A stretch of 64,000 nucleotides of DNA from Colias croceus (GCF_905220415.1 NC_059561.1:7146001-7210000), one strand, 5' to 3'. Numbered from the stretch's first letter, positions 13,598 through 25,785 are shown. Program-made: numbers and translations. The notes: a model not told the origin generated them from the sequence alone.

Positions 13598-14025
13598 TAT
13601 AAATTAAGCGTGGCATCAATTTAAAAATAGCAACAGAAAAAGTATTATTTTTATGTCATCACACCAAACTTTCTAGCGTAATTTCTTTACATAAACGTTA
13701 TATTAGAAAAATTAGCATAAAATTGCTTTTAAATAATTAATAGTAACTAACACTGCAGAAATTATTTGATACTTAAGGCATAATAAAATAGTTTAATATT
13801 AAATCAACGTTTTCCATAGAGAGTGGGCAATTTACCAGTAAGTTAAGCAAGTAAGAAACTCAACTTGGGCAAGATTACTTGATTTATATAATGTGGTACA
13901 GTTTTAAAGTTATATCTAATCTATGAATATAAACGAACACTAAAAATTTGCATTTTCATAACAGCGAAAATATTTTCACAACATTGGTACCTTGTTCTTT
14001 TTATTTTTTTTGTTCTGTATTAATT

Positions 14026-14208
14026 ACTAGCTGTGCCCCGCGGTTTTACCCGCTTTCTGCTTCTGTTGGTCAGCGTGATGATATAGCCTATAGCCTTCCG
14101 CGATAAATGGGCTCTCTAACACAGAAATTATTTTTAAAATCACCAGTAGATTCTGAGATTAGCGCGTTCAAACAAACACACACTTCAGCTTTATAATATT
14201 AGTATAGA
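14026..14208 (-). mobile_element. Helitron-like HL-A joined to a SINE
   Basis: Complete HL-A on the minus strand with CTAG and hairpin. It carries a small internal deletion (CTACTGGT joined to GATTTTAAAAAT) also found in the copy at 31974. Its 5' TC abuts a tRNA-derived SINE (14209-14407); the same junction occurs at 31972. Confidence 0.8.
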
Positions 14209-14407
14209 TAAAATTAGATCTTTGCTTTACCAGTACATATATCTTTTTGTCTCCACCGAGGCTCGAACTCGCTAACCACTGCACCACAGAGATAAAACAA
14301 ATAAAATTAAAGAAAACTTTAATCAAGTCTAATCAATTTGACGTTAATTGACACATAACGGGTTCGTAATTAAAATCTCAAGTATTAATTGGGTTACATT
14401 CTTTTAG
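14209..14407 (-). mobile_element. tRNA-derived SINE, part of a composite
   Basis: On the minus strand it contains a pol III A-box-like TGGTGCAGTGGTTAGCG followed at once by a B-box-like AGTTCGAGCCT. The anticodon region present in the SINE at 49023 is missing. The unrelated body runs to GGGTTACATT. The same ~200-bp sequence, with the same deletion, is at 31780. Confidence 0.7.
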
Positions 14408-15989
14408 GCTCAGCAGTTTAGAGTAGGTCGATAGAAGATTTGACTATAGAAAGAAGAAAGAAAGATTATTCGTAATATACACACATATTATAATGATATA
14501 GGTAACGGTATGTGAAGTATAATATATACAACGTATAAGCAATTTGGCCGTCTTTTCCTTAAAACTCTAAGGATTTCGCAGTAGTAATTTTGAGCTTCTT
14601 TCTCTAATGACTATCACTTCGCCCTGCACGTATCTTGATGATACATGTTCCACTTATTATTAAGGATACTAAAATAATATATATAAATGTTGTGCAATTT
14701 ATATTTGCATGTTGTGAATACCTGTAATTGTTTGTTACATTTAGAAGAATACAATAAGTCTGTAATAAAAATAAATGAAACAATGTAAACAAACTTTGGT
14801 ACATATTTCTAATAAATAAGTAAATTAATATTATGTGTATAATTTCGATACGCTTAAAATATGTACACGAGAAGATAATTATTTTTGCATAATATGTGCA
14901 TCTTTGCTGAATATCGGTACTTTAAATAATCCGGCTTAACACAAATATACTATGTATAATATAGAGCTTAGTAATGCAGATAATATAATATCTACTGGTA
15001 GTTGGTAATCATAGATAACTAATTAGTTCCTGGTAATATTAAGAAAGAAAATCTGTGTCTCTGTTAGATGTTTTCTACCAATTAAGTTCCGATATTTTTT
15101 TTGAAATGAGCAAACAACTAAAACAAAATATCACTTTAAATATAATTGTCACATTCGAATGACCTTAAATCATGACATGACGCATGCTGACGTCACTCTG
15201 GTCTCTGGATAAAGAATTAGTTCGTAAAACTGTATAATTATTTAATTTATTTTTATCGCAGTACCATTGGAATCTATTACTGACGCTTCTACACTTTTAT
15301 TTCTTCCTGTAACCGTCTGGAGAGAGCCACACACTAATTGCGTTTACGCAACGCAACACACAGACTAAGAATAGTTGCAGTACTTGTAGTGGGGTGGCTT
15401 TTCCTATTAGGTACATTTTAATGTACAGATTTAGAGAAAATTGATAAGGAATCTTGAAGAAAATTAGAAGAAATCATTGGTCAAAATAGTTAAATTTGAA
15501 AAAAATATATAAATTATTTAAATTATTAATTGTTTTTAAACAACTAAAATGTGTTATATTCGATTTTATCACTGCAACGTAAAACCGACTGATAATATAT
15601 TTATCTACTATCATACATAAATACTATAAACAACAGAAAACCAAAATTGTTAGACCAGATAATTATCTACCTTAAAGCCATGCCACACAACACATTTCCC
15701 ACTCATTATTCTAATAACACCATACACATTCGAACGTTGCGTTCACCGCACTGCACGTCTGAAGAGCCCTTATCTGACGCAACGTGATGAATGAAAGCTT
15801 TTACCCAAAGTTATCGAAACTACATTTTAACTGCTCTAAATTGTTTTTAAACGATATAATATGCTGGTAATGTATACCCGATGTTTCGTCTGGGAATTCT
15901 CAATTTGTGTGAAGATTAGAAACATTTCCTAGAACGCGAGATTTTAAATGTTTTACTTGCACATAATACAATTAAAAAAGAGCATGTGC

Positions 15990-16103
15990 CTAGCACATGT
16001 GTCAGAAGTGAAATTTCTTTGGCAAGGTTCAAAGATACCAAAATCGTCGCCTTACTCCATCACGTGACGGTATTGCCATGACGCGTAAAAGTTTCACTTC
16101 TAA
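15990..16103 (+). mobile_element. short MITE, AGAAGTGAAA family
   Basis: Ends in AGAAGTGAAATTTCTTT on the left and AAAAGTTTCACTTCT on the right, an imperfect terminal inverted repeat, about 114 bp in all. The left part matches the copy at 42985 for about 70 bp, and the end words recur at 54180. Confidence 0.55.
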
Positions 16104-16413
16104 AATCTTTAAACGCATTTGTAACTAATTAATTGTCTACGGTTGAAAGTCTGAAAATAAAACAAATTATTCATCAACGGATAAATATTTTATTTTTTAT
16201 TACATTTAATAATAATAACACCCTCTACTTAAATCTTTACTAAGATCATAAATTATAGTTCGTCATATCATATTATGTTTATTCAGTTGGCTTCAAGGAA
16301 AACCATTGTTTAATTTATTTCGAGTGTTATTCTTAATGGAACTATTGATAGATAATGTTTGTGGTAATCTATCTTTTATAATAACTGATGATTATCTATT
16401 TGTAGTATTACAT

Positions 16414-16510
16414 ACTAGCTCTCCGCCTGCGGCTTCGCCTGCATAGTCAAAGTAGTAGTAAGCAGTAAGAATAAAAAATATAAATTTTATCACAAATTTC
16501 ATTTTTACAA
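16414..16510 (-). mobile_element. decayed Helitron-like 3' fragment
   Basis: ACTAGCTCTCCGCCTGCGGC followed by TTCGCCTGC is the reverse complement of an HL-B/HL-E type hairpin and CTAGT end. The remainder is too diverged to place. Confidence 0.5.
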
Positions 16511-16739
16511 AAAAAAAAATAATATTAAAATTGTATTGGCCGTTTCTGAACAACAATATTGCCTTATTCCGTACTTATTGATACAATGAAGCTAATTACC
16601 TTTCCAGAAACAAATGACACATAACCAGTATACAGAGACTTTTTTACCATAATACATAGATACGAGTGTCCAGTCTTTCATTCCGGATCTAATTATTCTA
16701 TGCGTATGACACACGCGTTAAGGCTAGGATTTTCCGGAG

Positions 16740-16835
16740 TATTAGGCATTTTTGCTGTCCCAGAACGCGCGAAATATATCTCGCGCGCGCGCGTCTAAGA
16801 TGAACTTGCGTGACCCCGCCGCCCGCCACAGTATA
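16740..16835. other. CpG-rich island
   Basis: Runs of CGCG, CCCGCCGCCCGCC and a trailing GCCACAGTATAAAATAT that nearly equals the end of the 9.3-kb island. No ORF. Confidence 0.35.
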
Positions 16836-17243
16836 AAATATTCAGTAATATCAGTGGCTTTCATATTTATTAAATTCGAATATATTTATTAAATACGAAT
16901 ACATATTATTTATAGGATACAAAAATGAAATAAGGGTTATTTTAATTTTATAATTTTTATTTTTTTAAACATAAATAAACAAGGCGCAGGTAGGTTTTTA
17001 AGCTAAAGATTAATAGCAAACAGTGCAGTTCGCAGGTCCGTGATATGCAATGACTACGGAATGGTCGTGCCCGACATGCTCTTGGCCACTTTTTCAAAAA
17101 CAACGCAAGTTAAATTAAACACAAATTCTTAAATTAGGCATGTTTTATCAAAACATAAATTAATTAAGTATTGTCTACTTTACATGTCAGTTGTCAGTAA
17201 CAGAGTGTCAGTTAAATAATTCTGCAATGCAATGCAACTAAAA

Positions 17244-17275
17244 TACAATAAAATACTCTTGAGTATTTTATTGTA
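17244..17275. repeat. perfect palindrome, 15-bp arms
   Basis: TACAATAAAATACTC, a TT spacer, then its exact reverse complement. It could form a hairpin. It does not resemble a bacterial-type terminator because the genome is eukaryotic. Confidence 0.8.
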
Positions 17276-17550
17276 CTTATATAAACACTTATGACAAAAA
17301 TGGCAATGTAGCTGGGTTTTCATTGGAAATCCTTTATGTTGGCCGATGATCATAGAACGTTATTGTTATATCTAAGTTCATCTTTTAAAATTCTTCAATA
17401 TTTAGTTGTCGAGTTCGCAGCACCGGCTGGACATTTTGATCACCCTGGACTGGCTGAAATTAAGTCCACACTGTGTAGACTTTCTACCCTCATCTGACAA
17501 CCTACGAATTAAATATTCCATTATAATTATTTCACCCCACAAGTAGATAT

Positions 17551-17814
17551 ACAGGGTGGTTTTAGGACCTCCTGCCAAATTTAAATCAGTTGTTCAGATC
17601 AGACCATGAAACTGAACAATTTTTCCAAAGAAACATTGAAAAGTAAAAAAAAATCAGACTTCCAATACAAAACCGACCACAATATGATCGAGTAGTTTTC
17701 TATGGGAGGATTTTTTCTCATTTCGACTCATGCATGTTTCTTTGTAAAAGGTGTTCAGTTTCATGGTCTGAACAACTGATTCAAATATGGCGGGAGGTCC
17801 AATAATAACCCTGT
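17551..17814. mobile_element. MITE with ~65-bp arms, TA target (mariner-like)
   Basis: Left arm starts TACAGGGTGG and the right arm ends CCCTGTA. The arms pair for about 65 bp (GGACCTCC..., CAGTTGTTCAG..., ATGAAACTGAAC) with a few mismatches. The ends sit on TA, as expected for Tc1/mariner-derived MITEs. No coding capacity in the 264 bp. Confidence 0.75.
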
Positions 17815-17884
17815 ATACACACGAGTACCTCTACTGTTATTATCTATACTGTCCCTCTTTTGTCGTTTATTCATTTTTAATTTT

Positions 17885-18005
17885 TTAACAAAAATGCACG
17901 GCGGCGGGAGTCGGTGAGCGCACGACTCGACACAGGTCTTACCTCAACAAAGCCTCGCGGGCATTTGAAGGCCCAAGCGGCCTCGATTTCGCGCGTGTCT
18001 TGGTT
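17885..18005. other. CpG-rich island
   Basis: GC-rich stretch (CGGCGGGAGTCGGTGAGCGC) with the GACACAGGTC block shared with 11.5 kb. No ORF or known RNA. Confidence 0.35.
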
Positions 18006-19394
18006 TATTTTTTTATGTGATTTAAACTATATTCATTCTTCAATATTTTATGACACTTTGCCCTCCGTAATAGTAATACCTACCTAAATATGCATTTTCA
18101 AAATGTCTATGTTATTAAACACACCTATAAAATTGAAAATAACAGCGCAAAACGGGTTGACTTCCCGATTTTTTTTGATCGTACAAAGTAATTGATATCG
18201 TGTTACCGACGACACTCTGCCTTCAAATAAATCTTTTTGTGTAAAATATATTTTTTCCAGTCGAAAATAATGAATATTTCATTGTTTAAAATTAATCTAA
18301 AAAAGGGCAATAATCGGAAATCCTCGCCTTAAAACCAAGATTACTCAACTTACCAAAAGATTACAAAAAATCGATGAAATGTTTTATAGAGTTTTTGCGT
18401 AATATTTGAAATAATGTGCAAGTTTTAATAGTATATTTCACATTTACACATTATAAAATATGAACATCATAAACATATTCATTTGTCCAATTATTATGGA
18501 ACAAATCCACCCTCTGGACTTCGTCAAATTAGCAGATATAATTATTCAAAGATGCTTTAAATTCCTTTAATTTGAATAAAAGTAGCATAATGTTCATGAA
18601 ATATTTTAGCTATCCAAACTAATGTGTAAGGACCCTAACTTCTAAATGCAGACTTAATCACAAATAGACGTCGCAATGCAAAAAGATAGATTCAATGGCA
18701 GACAGACATACTTCGTAATGAAGAACATAAATCTATGTCTATAGAAATAATATAACTATTCAGTATTCTATATGTATAGTAATAAATAAAATTGAAGTGT
18801 CTGTTATATTAGTTCTAATATGTACAACAAAAACAACATACAATCCAATTGAATCTTACTCTTTTTTATGTCGGTTTTCCTGTGCATATGTATCATAATA
18901 ATTCATATGCAAAGCAAAACCGTAACACCGCAAAGTGTTTGTATCATAATTCTATGTTTGTTCCGGTTAATCTCCAAAAAGATTAGACCTATTTTGACGG
19001 AACTTTGTGAAATATGGCACATGATAATTGACGAGAGGTCTGATATTTCTGTCTTTTTATTAAACCCTGAAATTAAAAATACAATAAATGGATAGCATTT
19101 TTATATGTATATTTTATACTATAAAATAAATATTCATGTACATAATATAATAATATTATGTTTACTAATATTACTTTTGCTCAGATATAGCACTGGGGAT
19201 TTTTCATGACATCACAAGTAGGTACCTAATTTATTTGCAATTCTTGATTTGCATCGTCAATATTAGACATTCATGATGACAATATATCTTGTGTTAATAT
19301 TTTTCCTTGAGTATTATATGTATAATATTAAAATGCATATGAATCCACTACCTTATTACCTTCTACTAATTTTAGTCCAGTTTTAACAATAATA

Positions 19395-19540
19395 TAATGA
19401 AGGGGAAAGTTAAAATTGTAAGTTGGTTGTCCAATTACTCGGAAAATACTAAATCAATTTTCTAAAGTACATAGGATTTCCATATCTGATTTACTTTAGC
19501 CCTTGGTTCAATACAGGTATAGTCGGGGCGAGTTGCTAGT
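19395..19540 (+). mobile_element. decayed Helitron-like element
   Basis: Ends GTCGGGGCGAGTTGCTAG then T, resembling an HL terminus, and contains a TAAATC...TTTTCTAAAGTAC block where other copies have their central block. The 5' end is not defined. Confidence 0.3.
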
Positions 19541-20171
19541 AAAGTGTCAATGACCATTTAAACTCTTAATTCAAACAAATTGTATTTTTAACAGCACCAT
19601 ATCGAACACTCATTATAAAGATATAAAAGTGAAAACTTGTCGTGCTTACAACTTCATCACAGAAACAAAAACTTAATTGTACGGACCACCCACAAATACC
19701 AACCCTTATATGCACCCAATGACGTCACCGATTCAAAACTAACACTTATTACAACGGAGTAAGGTATATTTTAAAAATGTGTCCAAAAATATTGGGAAAT
19801 AACTTTGCTTTTGAACGCCTATAAAAATTATAGTCTATAACTCTATGGACTCTATAACTCTCGACTTTGGACTTTGATGCACTCAAAAATATTTAAATTG
19901 TTCGTTTGATTTTGAACTTTATGTTAATGAGTTAGGATTAAAATTAGTTCGTGTTGTTTTGTATCGGAAGAAAGGCTTTGGCGGTGGTCCGATGTGGAAA
20001 AAAAGTTAATATGAGAATAGCGTTTGATGGTTTTTATCAAAGTTTTTCTATTATTTTGTAGCGTTGTACTTTCTATGTCCACGGCATTAGGTTTCATTCA
20101 GACTAAGGAGAAAATATTCAGCGAGTTTCTTTAATCACCATTACTTTCCCCGGCTTTGAATATATTGAATT

Positions 20172-20422
20172 ACTAGATTTCCGCCCGCGGCTTCGCCTGC
20201 GTCTTCAAAAGAAAACCCGCATAGTTCCCGTTCCTGTGGGATTTCCGGGATAAAACCTATCCTATGTCTTAATCCAAGTTACCCTCTATATGTGTGCTAA
20301 ATTGCATTGTAATCGGTTCAGTAGTATTTGCGTGAAAGAGTAAAAAACACACACACATCCTCACAAACTTTCGCATGTATAATATTAGTAGGATAGGATT
20401 TATAATATTAGTAAGATAGGAT
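20172..20422 (-). mobile_element. Helitron-like element HL-B, full length
   Basis: Reads TCCTACTAATATTATACATG to a GCGGGCGG hairpin and AAATCTAG then T on the minus strand. The 5'-terminal ~28 bp is duplicated in tandem (20395-20422). Confidence 0.8.
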
Positions 20423-20829
20423 ATCGTTCACAAAAAGTTTATTGTCTTGCTATTCAATACAATCAAACTTTCTGTAAGCTCTCTCTCATTCAAAAACGTT
20501 CAGCATTTTTTATTAAGCCATATTGTACCAAGTTTATAAATGCTTTATTTTCGATTTAGGTACTAGTAGTACCTATATTAATCCTATAAACTTTTAAAAT
20601 ACCTTTCTTAATTTCTTCCAATAATACCATCTTGAAGAGAAGCTTTCGAACCTAAGTACTTACATATGAAAGCATTTTATAGATATACAAATAAATTTTA
20701 TTGCATATAAATATCAGGAAGGTATAAAACATGGTTAAGTGGCTAGCTGTTAGACTGACCTGTATATTTTATTACATTTTTATTGTATTTTGGTTAAATA
20801 CGTTGAATATAATTAATAGGTAACATGTC

Positions 20830-21048
20830 TAAGGCTGGTTGCAGAGCTTGACCGACCGTCAGTGCGTACCGTCGGTCCTGACGATACGCATCAACAATAA
20901 TTATTGTATGACTATAAATGCGCATGACAATACGCGTGCGTATGGTCGGTCTAGCTATGAATTACGGTTTTATGAATTTCCATACATAATATGACAAGCG
21001 CGACTGACGTACGCACTGATGGTCGGTCAAGCTCTGCAACCAGCCTTA
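20830..21048. mobile_element. MITE with ~38-bp arms, copy 1
   Basis: Terminal inverted repeats open TAAGGCTGGTTGCAGAGC and close with its reverse complement ending CCAGCCTTA. A second copy of the family is at 50881. Internal CG-rich words (GACGTACGCAC) lie beside each arm. Non-coding. Confidence 0.8.
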
Positions 21049-21227
21049 AATATCTTGGAATTTAAAAAACGTAAGATAAATAAATAAATCTTTTATTAAC
21101 TCTCCGTTTAAATATTTTAATATCTATTAACAGTTTATTTACATTTATTTTTTGTATTAATAGTAATCTATTAACACATTAATTAATTAATCCATTTGCA
21201 TTGCTATTGTCAAAGTTTTAAATAAAC

Positions 21228-21450
21228 GAAAAGATTTTCGCCGCGGATTCGCCCACGTTTTCAAAGAAAAAACCAGCATAGTTCCCGTTCCTGCGGGATT
21301 TCCGCGATAAAAAGTAGTCTATATCTTATTCTGAGTCTTCAGCTACCTACATTCCAAATTTCATTGTAATCGGTACAGAAGTTTTTGCGTGAAAGAGTAA
21401 CAAACATACATCTCACCTCACAAACTTTCGCATTTATAATATTGGTAGGA
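21228..21450 (-). mobile_element. Helitron-like element HL-B, diverged
   Basis: Minus-strand read opens TCCTACCAATATTATAAATG and ends in a CGCGGCG hairpin. The final CTAG is lost. Confidence 0.65.
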
Positions 21451-21855
21451 TGTACTTTTCTTATTCTGGTCGATATAATATTGTGTGAAGTTGGTTATCG
21501 GTCTTTCATACAAATCTAATTAATTTTTTATAGAAATAATTTTATCCATATAAACTTATAATCTAGTTTCTTGTCGTTTCTCCTCTGCGACATTCCGACT
21601 CGTTGGTAATTGGTATTTAACTTTTTATAAGCGCTTGGAGAGATAAAAAGTTTTATGTTTGAATTTCAATCAAAATTCGTATTAAGTTAGATTTTACTGA
21701 AAATAAGGCAAAATCTGTGTAATCCTGAGAATCTGAGCCAAGGAACTAAGTATTTGATTGTGTTTAATTTCGTGAATAATAACTTTCAGCGTACTCAGTA
21801 ATAAGCTTTTGAATAATTCAGTAAAATAATTATAAAACCCATTGCGTAGTTTTTT

Positions 21856-22100
21856 AACCGACTTCAAAAAAAAGGAGGAGGTTATCAATTCGGCCGGTAT
21901 TTTTTTTTTTTTTATGTATGTACACCGATTACTCCGAGGTTTCTGAACCGATTTACGTGATTCTTTTTTTGTTCGATGCGGGATGGTGTCGAATTGGTCC
22001 CATAAAAATTTTATTCGGATAGGCCCAGTAGTTTTTATTTTATGAGCATTTTTGTCTGTAGGTATTTGTAAATTTTGCAAGTGCAAGTTTGAAGTCGGTT
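21856..22100. mobile_element. MITE-like repeat with AACCGACTTCAAA ends
   Basis: Starts AACCGACTTCAAA and ends TTTGAAGTCGGTT, a 13-bp terminal inverted repeat, with the GGAGGAGGTTATCAATTCGG and GATTCTTTTTTTGTTCGA blocks that I know from many lepidopteran genomes. An open frame crosses it on the minus strand by chance. Confidence 0.65.
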
Positions 22101-22126
22101 GTTTTTAACGCAGTTATCACTTGTTT

Positions 22127-22300
22127 AAGCTATTGCATTATGCATAGCTTCTATCGCGGACCTTGAGCGCGGGGACCGAATCGAGAAATTCCGTAACGAA
22201 AAAACCTCACGTTCCCCACTCCGACGCGCTCGGAGGTGTGGCTTGAAGGCATGCTATGCAATAGCTTTACCGCAGCTGTCCCCGAGTGCCACACGTCTTT
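22127..22300 (+). repeat. dispersed repeat, copy 1 (ACTCCGACG family)
   Basis: About 175 bp of GC-richer sequence (GCGCGGGGACCGAATCGAG, CCCCACTCCGACGCGCTCGG) that recurs inverted at 49264-49450. The words GCTATTGCAT and ATGCAATAGC occur near both ends. Class not recognised. Confidence 0.65.
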
Positions 22301-22666
22301 TTTTATTTTAATCGCACAAAAATAACAAATATTTCCCCTTTATAATATCAATTCAAGTTATTTATTAGCTAATAGATACACGATTTAAAGCACAAATAAT
22401 TTCAAGTACAGATACGATCTAGAATTTAGATCAGTTGCAGTCATCAAAAATAGAGAACCTATCTGGCAGACGGTCGGTCTAATAATACCACAATACAAAT
22501 AATATTAAACTACCTTGCGACATTACTAATTTTAAATCTCTTCAAAAAAATAGGTACCTATATAATATTATTTTATGTGACTGTGACCACAGAATATTTA
22601 ACTAATAGTACTGTGACATATTATTTTGAAACTGTATTTTTTGTGCAAGAACTTTGAATATTTAAG

Positions 22667-22830
22667 TCTAGTTGTACCCCGTGGTTTTACGTGCATTGCT
22701 CCGCTCGGCGCTCCTATTGGTCTTAGCACGATAGGCGTTGAAATAGTCATGTAACACTGAATTAATCTTTACTTTTTTAGTAGAAAAACTTCCAAACAAA
22801 CAAACTTTTCCCCTTTATAATATGAAAGTA
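22667..22830 (-). mobile_element. Helitron-like element HL-A, decayed
   Basis: CTAGTTGTACCCCGTGGTTTT matches the reverse complement of an HL-A 3' end, and CTTTATAATAT marks the 5' part. The interior carries deletions. Confidence 0.55.
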
Positions 22831-24023
22831 CTGATTAGCTGTATTTTAATGAAATGCTTATAAAATAGATCATCAAAGAGAATCCAGTCATTTCTGAGTT
22901 CAGCCGAAACGAACCGAATTTTTACATACATTCAGTAATTTGTTGTTATTACGATACAAACAGACAGAACAACAATTTATACATACAAATTAGCTATACA
23001 GATGAGATATTTAAATTGCCGTATATATTCAGATTAACGGAGAATAATAATTAGGGAACGGAAATAGATACGCCATCGCCAGATGCAAGATGTTATGCAA
23101 TAGCTTTGTGACCTGTATTTTTTATTTTTATTAGCAAATGCGGAATACGGCCCTGTTCTTTGTTAGGGATTAAAAAAAAGAATGAATATTTTTTTTATAT
23201 ATTAATTGCAATTCTTCCTAAACTGTTTTTATTAATTGAATCACTTACTGAACATTTTGCATAATTTTTTATTTGAGTTATCAGATCAGAGATGTTGCGT
23301 TATTTGGAAAGAATAGGTATTTAATTGAAGAGTAAAAATTGTGGAATAGGTTTCAATGTTTTTAATATAAGTACATTATTTTCTTTGAATAATTACATGT
23401 TCGCTTATTATATTGCTTTTAAAACCTGTGGTATATTTTATAACGTCTTTTATCGAAGTATAGTTGAATGAACAAATGTTTGAGTTTGAATTTACCAGTA
23501 GTAAAGATAAACAGATTTGATTACTTTCAAGGTAGAGTCAAGTATTTTCTCACCTATATATTATGCTTATAGTGTTTCCATATTGTTTAGTACATAATAA
23601 AATATTCCAGTCCACAGTCCAAGGGAATGTAAAGGGCGGTGATATCACTTCTAGGAAATATATGCGCAACACCTTGGTTGGACGGTGTGTGACTGATAAT
23701 CGTGGTTTCTAATTAATGTATGGTTTTATCGCTTAGATTCGTGTTAATTAATTAAGTTTAATTATGTTGTTGTATAGGGGAATTTTCTAATGCTTTATTG
23801 GATAAACTATAAAGTATTGAAACGATTTTGAATAAGCTTTGATTGACTAATCGTGATGAGCATCATGATCGTAAATGAGCATTTAATTCATAACGTATTC
23901 TTAAAACGTACGTGGGTATATGGTTAAGTATATATTTTGTTTTTTTATTTATTTTTTACCTAGTTATACTAGTTACCTAAGCATGTAGGTATTATATGAA
24001 ACTAACTCTCTTTTCTTTTACAG

Positions 24024-24114
24024 GTAAGAGGCATCGAAAATTCGGATCAACAATGACAGACTTTTTGTCCACCGAAAATCACCAGCTATTCAAGCAGTTA
24101 GTCTATTCTCGAAG
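24024..24114 (+). other. candidate leader exon or recursive splice site
   Basis: A long pyrimidine tract and ACAG end at 24023, and the next bases are GTAAGAG, so a strong acceptor is directly fused to a strong donor. Downstream, GAAG|GTATTT at 24115 is a second possible donor, making a 91-nt exon. That exon carries an ATG (24053). Spliced to 45994 it would encode a 37-residue ORF that stops at 46043-46045, 14 nt before the transporter ATG. Two readings are possible: an alternative 5' leader exon with an upstream ORF, or a ratchet point that regenerates the donor after the first splicing step. The position, 20.8 kb from the first donor and 22.0 kb before the next acceptor, fits the second reading well. 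Confidence 0.4.
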
Positions 24115-24130
24115 GTATTTCACCTTTCAA

Positions 24131-24387
24131 TTCAGTGGCGTAGCTACCCAGTGTAAGTAGTACGAAGGGGCAGTGCCCCAGGGCCCTCAAGCTCACGGGA
24201 TCGAGTCCTACCAGAATATCTCGATCGAACTGAACTTCCGAAATCTTTTCTATTATCAAAATAAATATGACAAGTTGCAACTTAGCGTCATGGCGTTTTA
24301 ATCTAGTTGATAGCCCTGTTGTCTTATTTTTAGGGCCCTATTTTGTTATTTGCAGGGCCCTTGGTTACCTGACTACGTCACTGCTTT
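24131..24387. mobile_element. MITE, CAGTGGCGTAG family
   Basis: Opens CAGTGGCGTAGCTACC and closes with TGACTACGTCACTG, an imperfect terminal inverted repeat often seen on hAT-like non-autonomous elements. GGGCCC-rich words lie in the interior. A clear target duplication was not found. It begins 16 bp after the candidate exon above. Confidence 0.55.
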
Positions 24388-24786
24388 TCATAAACGATTC
24401 ATGCCATGTGTTTGCAATAATTCGTTAATTAGCAAAGCAATTATAACTCGGGTATTGTTCGCTTTGATGTTAGCGGCAGAATACCTTCGCTAATCTGCGT
24501 ATTTTCATCTTTTTACTGTGTATTTTATAAAGAGAATAAAATGTATTTATGTAGGGATATTTTTAATGACACAAAGCAGCTTTTTGTACTGTTTCTGAGA
24601 ATAGTACTAGTTAGTGGAGGTTATTATCACCGATATTATCATATTATACTTACACGTGCATTTATTTTGACAATACAAAATGTAGGACACAGTTTTAATT
24701 TTTCCGCTTTTATAAATTTATATTTTATATTCATCTTTTGATAAAACTGGGCTGTGGTTAAATTTAATCTGAAAGTTAATCATAAA

Positions 24787-24866
24787 ATACCTAGTACCTA
24801 AATGTAAGAGATGTTATTACTTAATATTATAAGTAATAACATCTCTTACATTTAGGTACTAGGTAT
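24787..24866. repeat. long perfect palindrome, 37-bp arms
   Basis: Arms 24787-24823 and 24830-24866 are exact reverse complements around a 6-nt loop. The arm starts ATACCTAGTACCTAAATG. No mismatches, so it is either recent or maintained by repair. Confidence 0.9.
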
Positions 24867-25280
24867 ATAATATTTCGATTCAAAGGCTTACAAAAGTCAT
24901 TTTGAACAAATAATTGTGTTTGATTGTTTTTGTCACCAGTCCATGAGATATGAACATACATATTATTTAACATATTTTACCTTCTATATCGAGGATACCT
25001 TATTTTAATGTGACCCAATAAAATAACCATTTTAACAGGAAATCAATCCAAATTAATCGGATTATACTACTAAACTAACAGTTACATGAAATTATAGTTA
25101 TTTGATTATAGTTATTATTAACCAGGACTATCCTAAGGAAATATCTGTTCTATTTAAAGATAACTTTTGATGTAAATCTTTGTTGATCCTTTTAATTTAT
25201 TACAACGTGTCGATCGTGTTATGTTTTTAACTTCCTAATTTATCAAAGTTATTATCGTCTGGTTTTATTTATAAAACTTA

Positions 25281-25443
25281 AGCTGGTTACTCACGTTCCT
25301 GCAGCAGGGGCAATATTGAATTGCACCCTATATCCTAAATTGTGATGTGTATAGGGTAAGTTGGGGCAATTTAGAGAACAGCCTGTACCCTCATAAGAGG
25401 CCCGTGTCCCAGCAATGCGTATATGGGCTGATGATGATGATGA
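25281..25443 (+). mobile_element. LINE 3' tail (RTE-like)
   Basis: Ends CCCGTGTCCCAGCAATGCG, a TATATGGGCTGA-type segment and a TGATGATGATGATGA simple tail. This ending is typical of lepidopteran RTE-clade LINEs with a (TGA)n tail. Only ~160 bp of 3' sequence remains and no reverse transcriptase is present. Confidence 0.6.
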
Positions 25444-25785
25444 ATAACAACATTTAAACTGAAACATAATCAAATCTGATACCATCAACATAAAGTTTAT
25501 AAACAATTCTACATTACTATAATGGACTTTTACGTGTTTCGCATAATTTTATAATTACAGATTACACAAAGATTGTATCGCTGCAAATTTAAGTTTCTTG
25601 CAGTTAATTTTAACTAAATAGCCATCGAATTTAACGCTACGTTAAATTTAATCGCTCTGACGCACTTTACAATCTTAAGAAATGGTTAAATTAATAATAA
25701 CTTTCTTATGTGTTTGAAATATTTAGCCATAATATGTAATTGCATTTTCTATTTATTTCTTGTACATATTTAATATTTATTATTA

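Larger units (their letters stand above)
3245..24023 (+). other. presumed long intron, first half
   Basis: Non-coding, AT-rich DNA between the donor at 3245 and the acceptor at 24023, filled with the repeats listed separately. I see no host exon in it. Unlisted parts such as 3245-4913, 5533-6753, 7007-8568, 11650-13441, 14410-15990 and 17815-19390 show only low-complexity AT sequence and a few local duplications, for example a ~63-bp imperfect duplication near 8375-8505. Confidence 0.4.

Noticed and set aside
21694..22086. Minus-strand open frame of 130 codons
   Set aside because: It lies across a known MITE-like repeat and AT-rich flank, with poly-Lys from the A runs. Not a gene.
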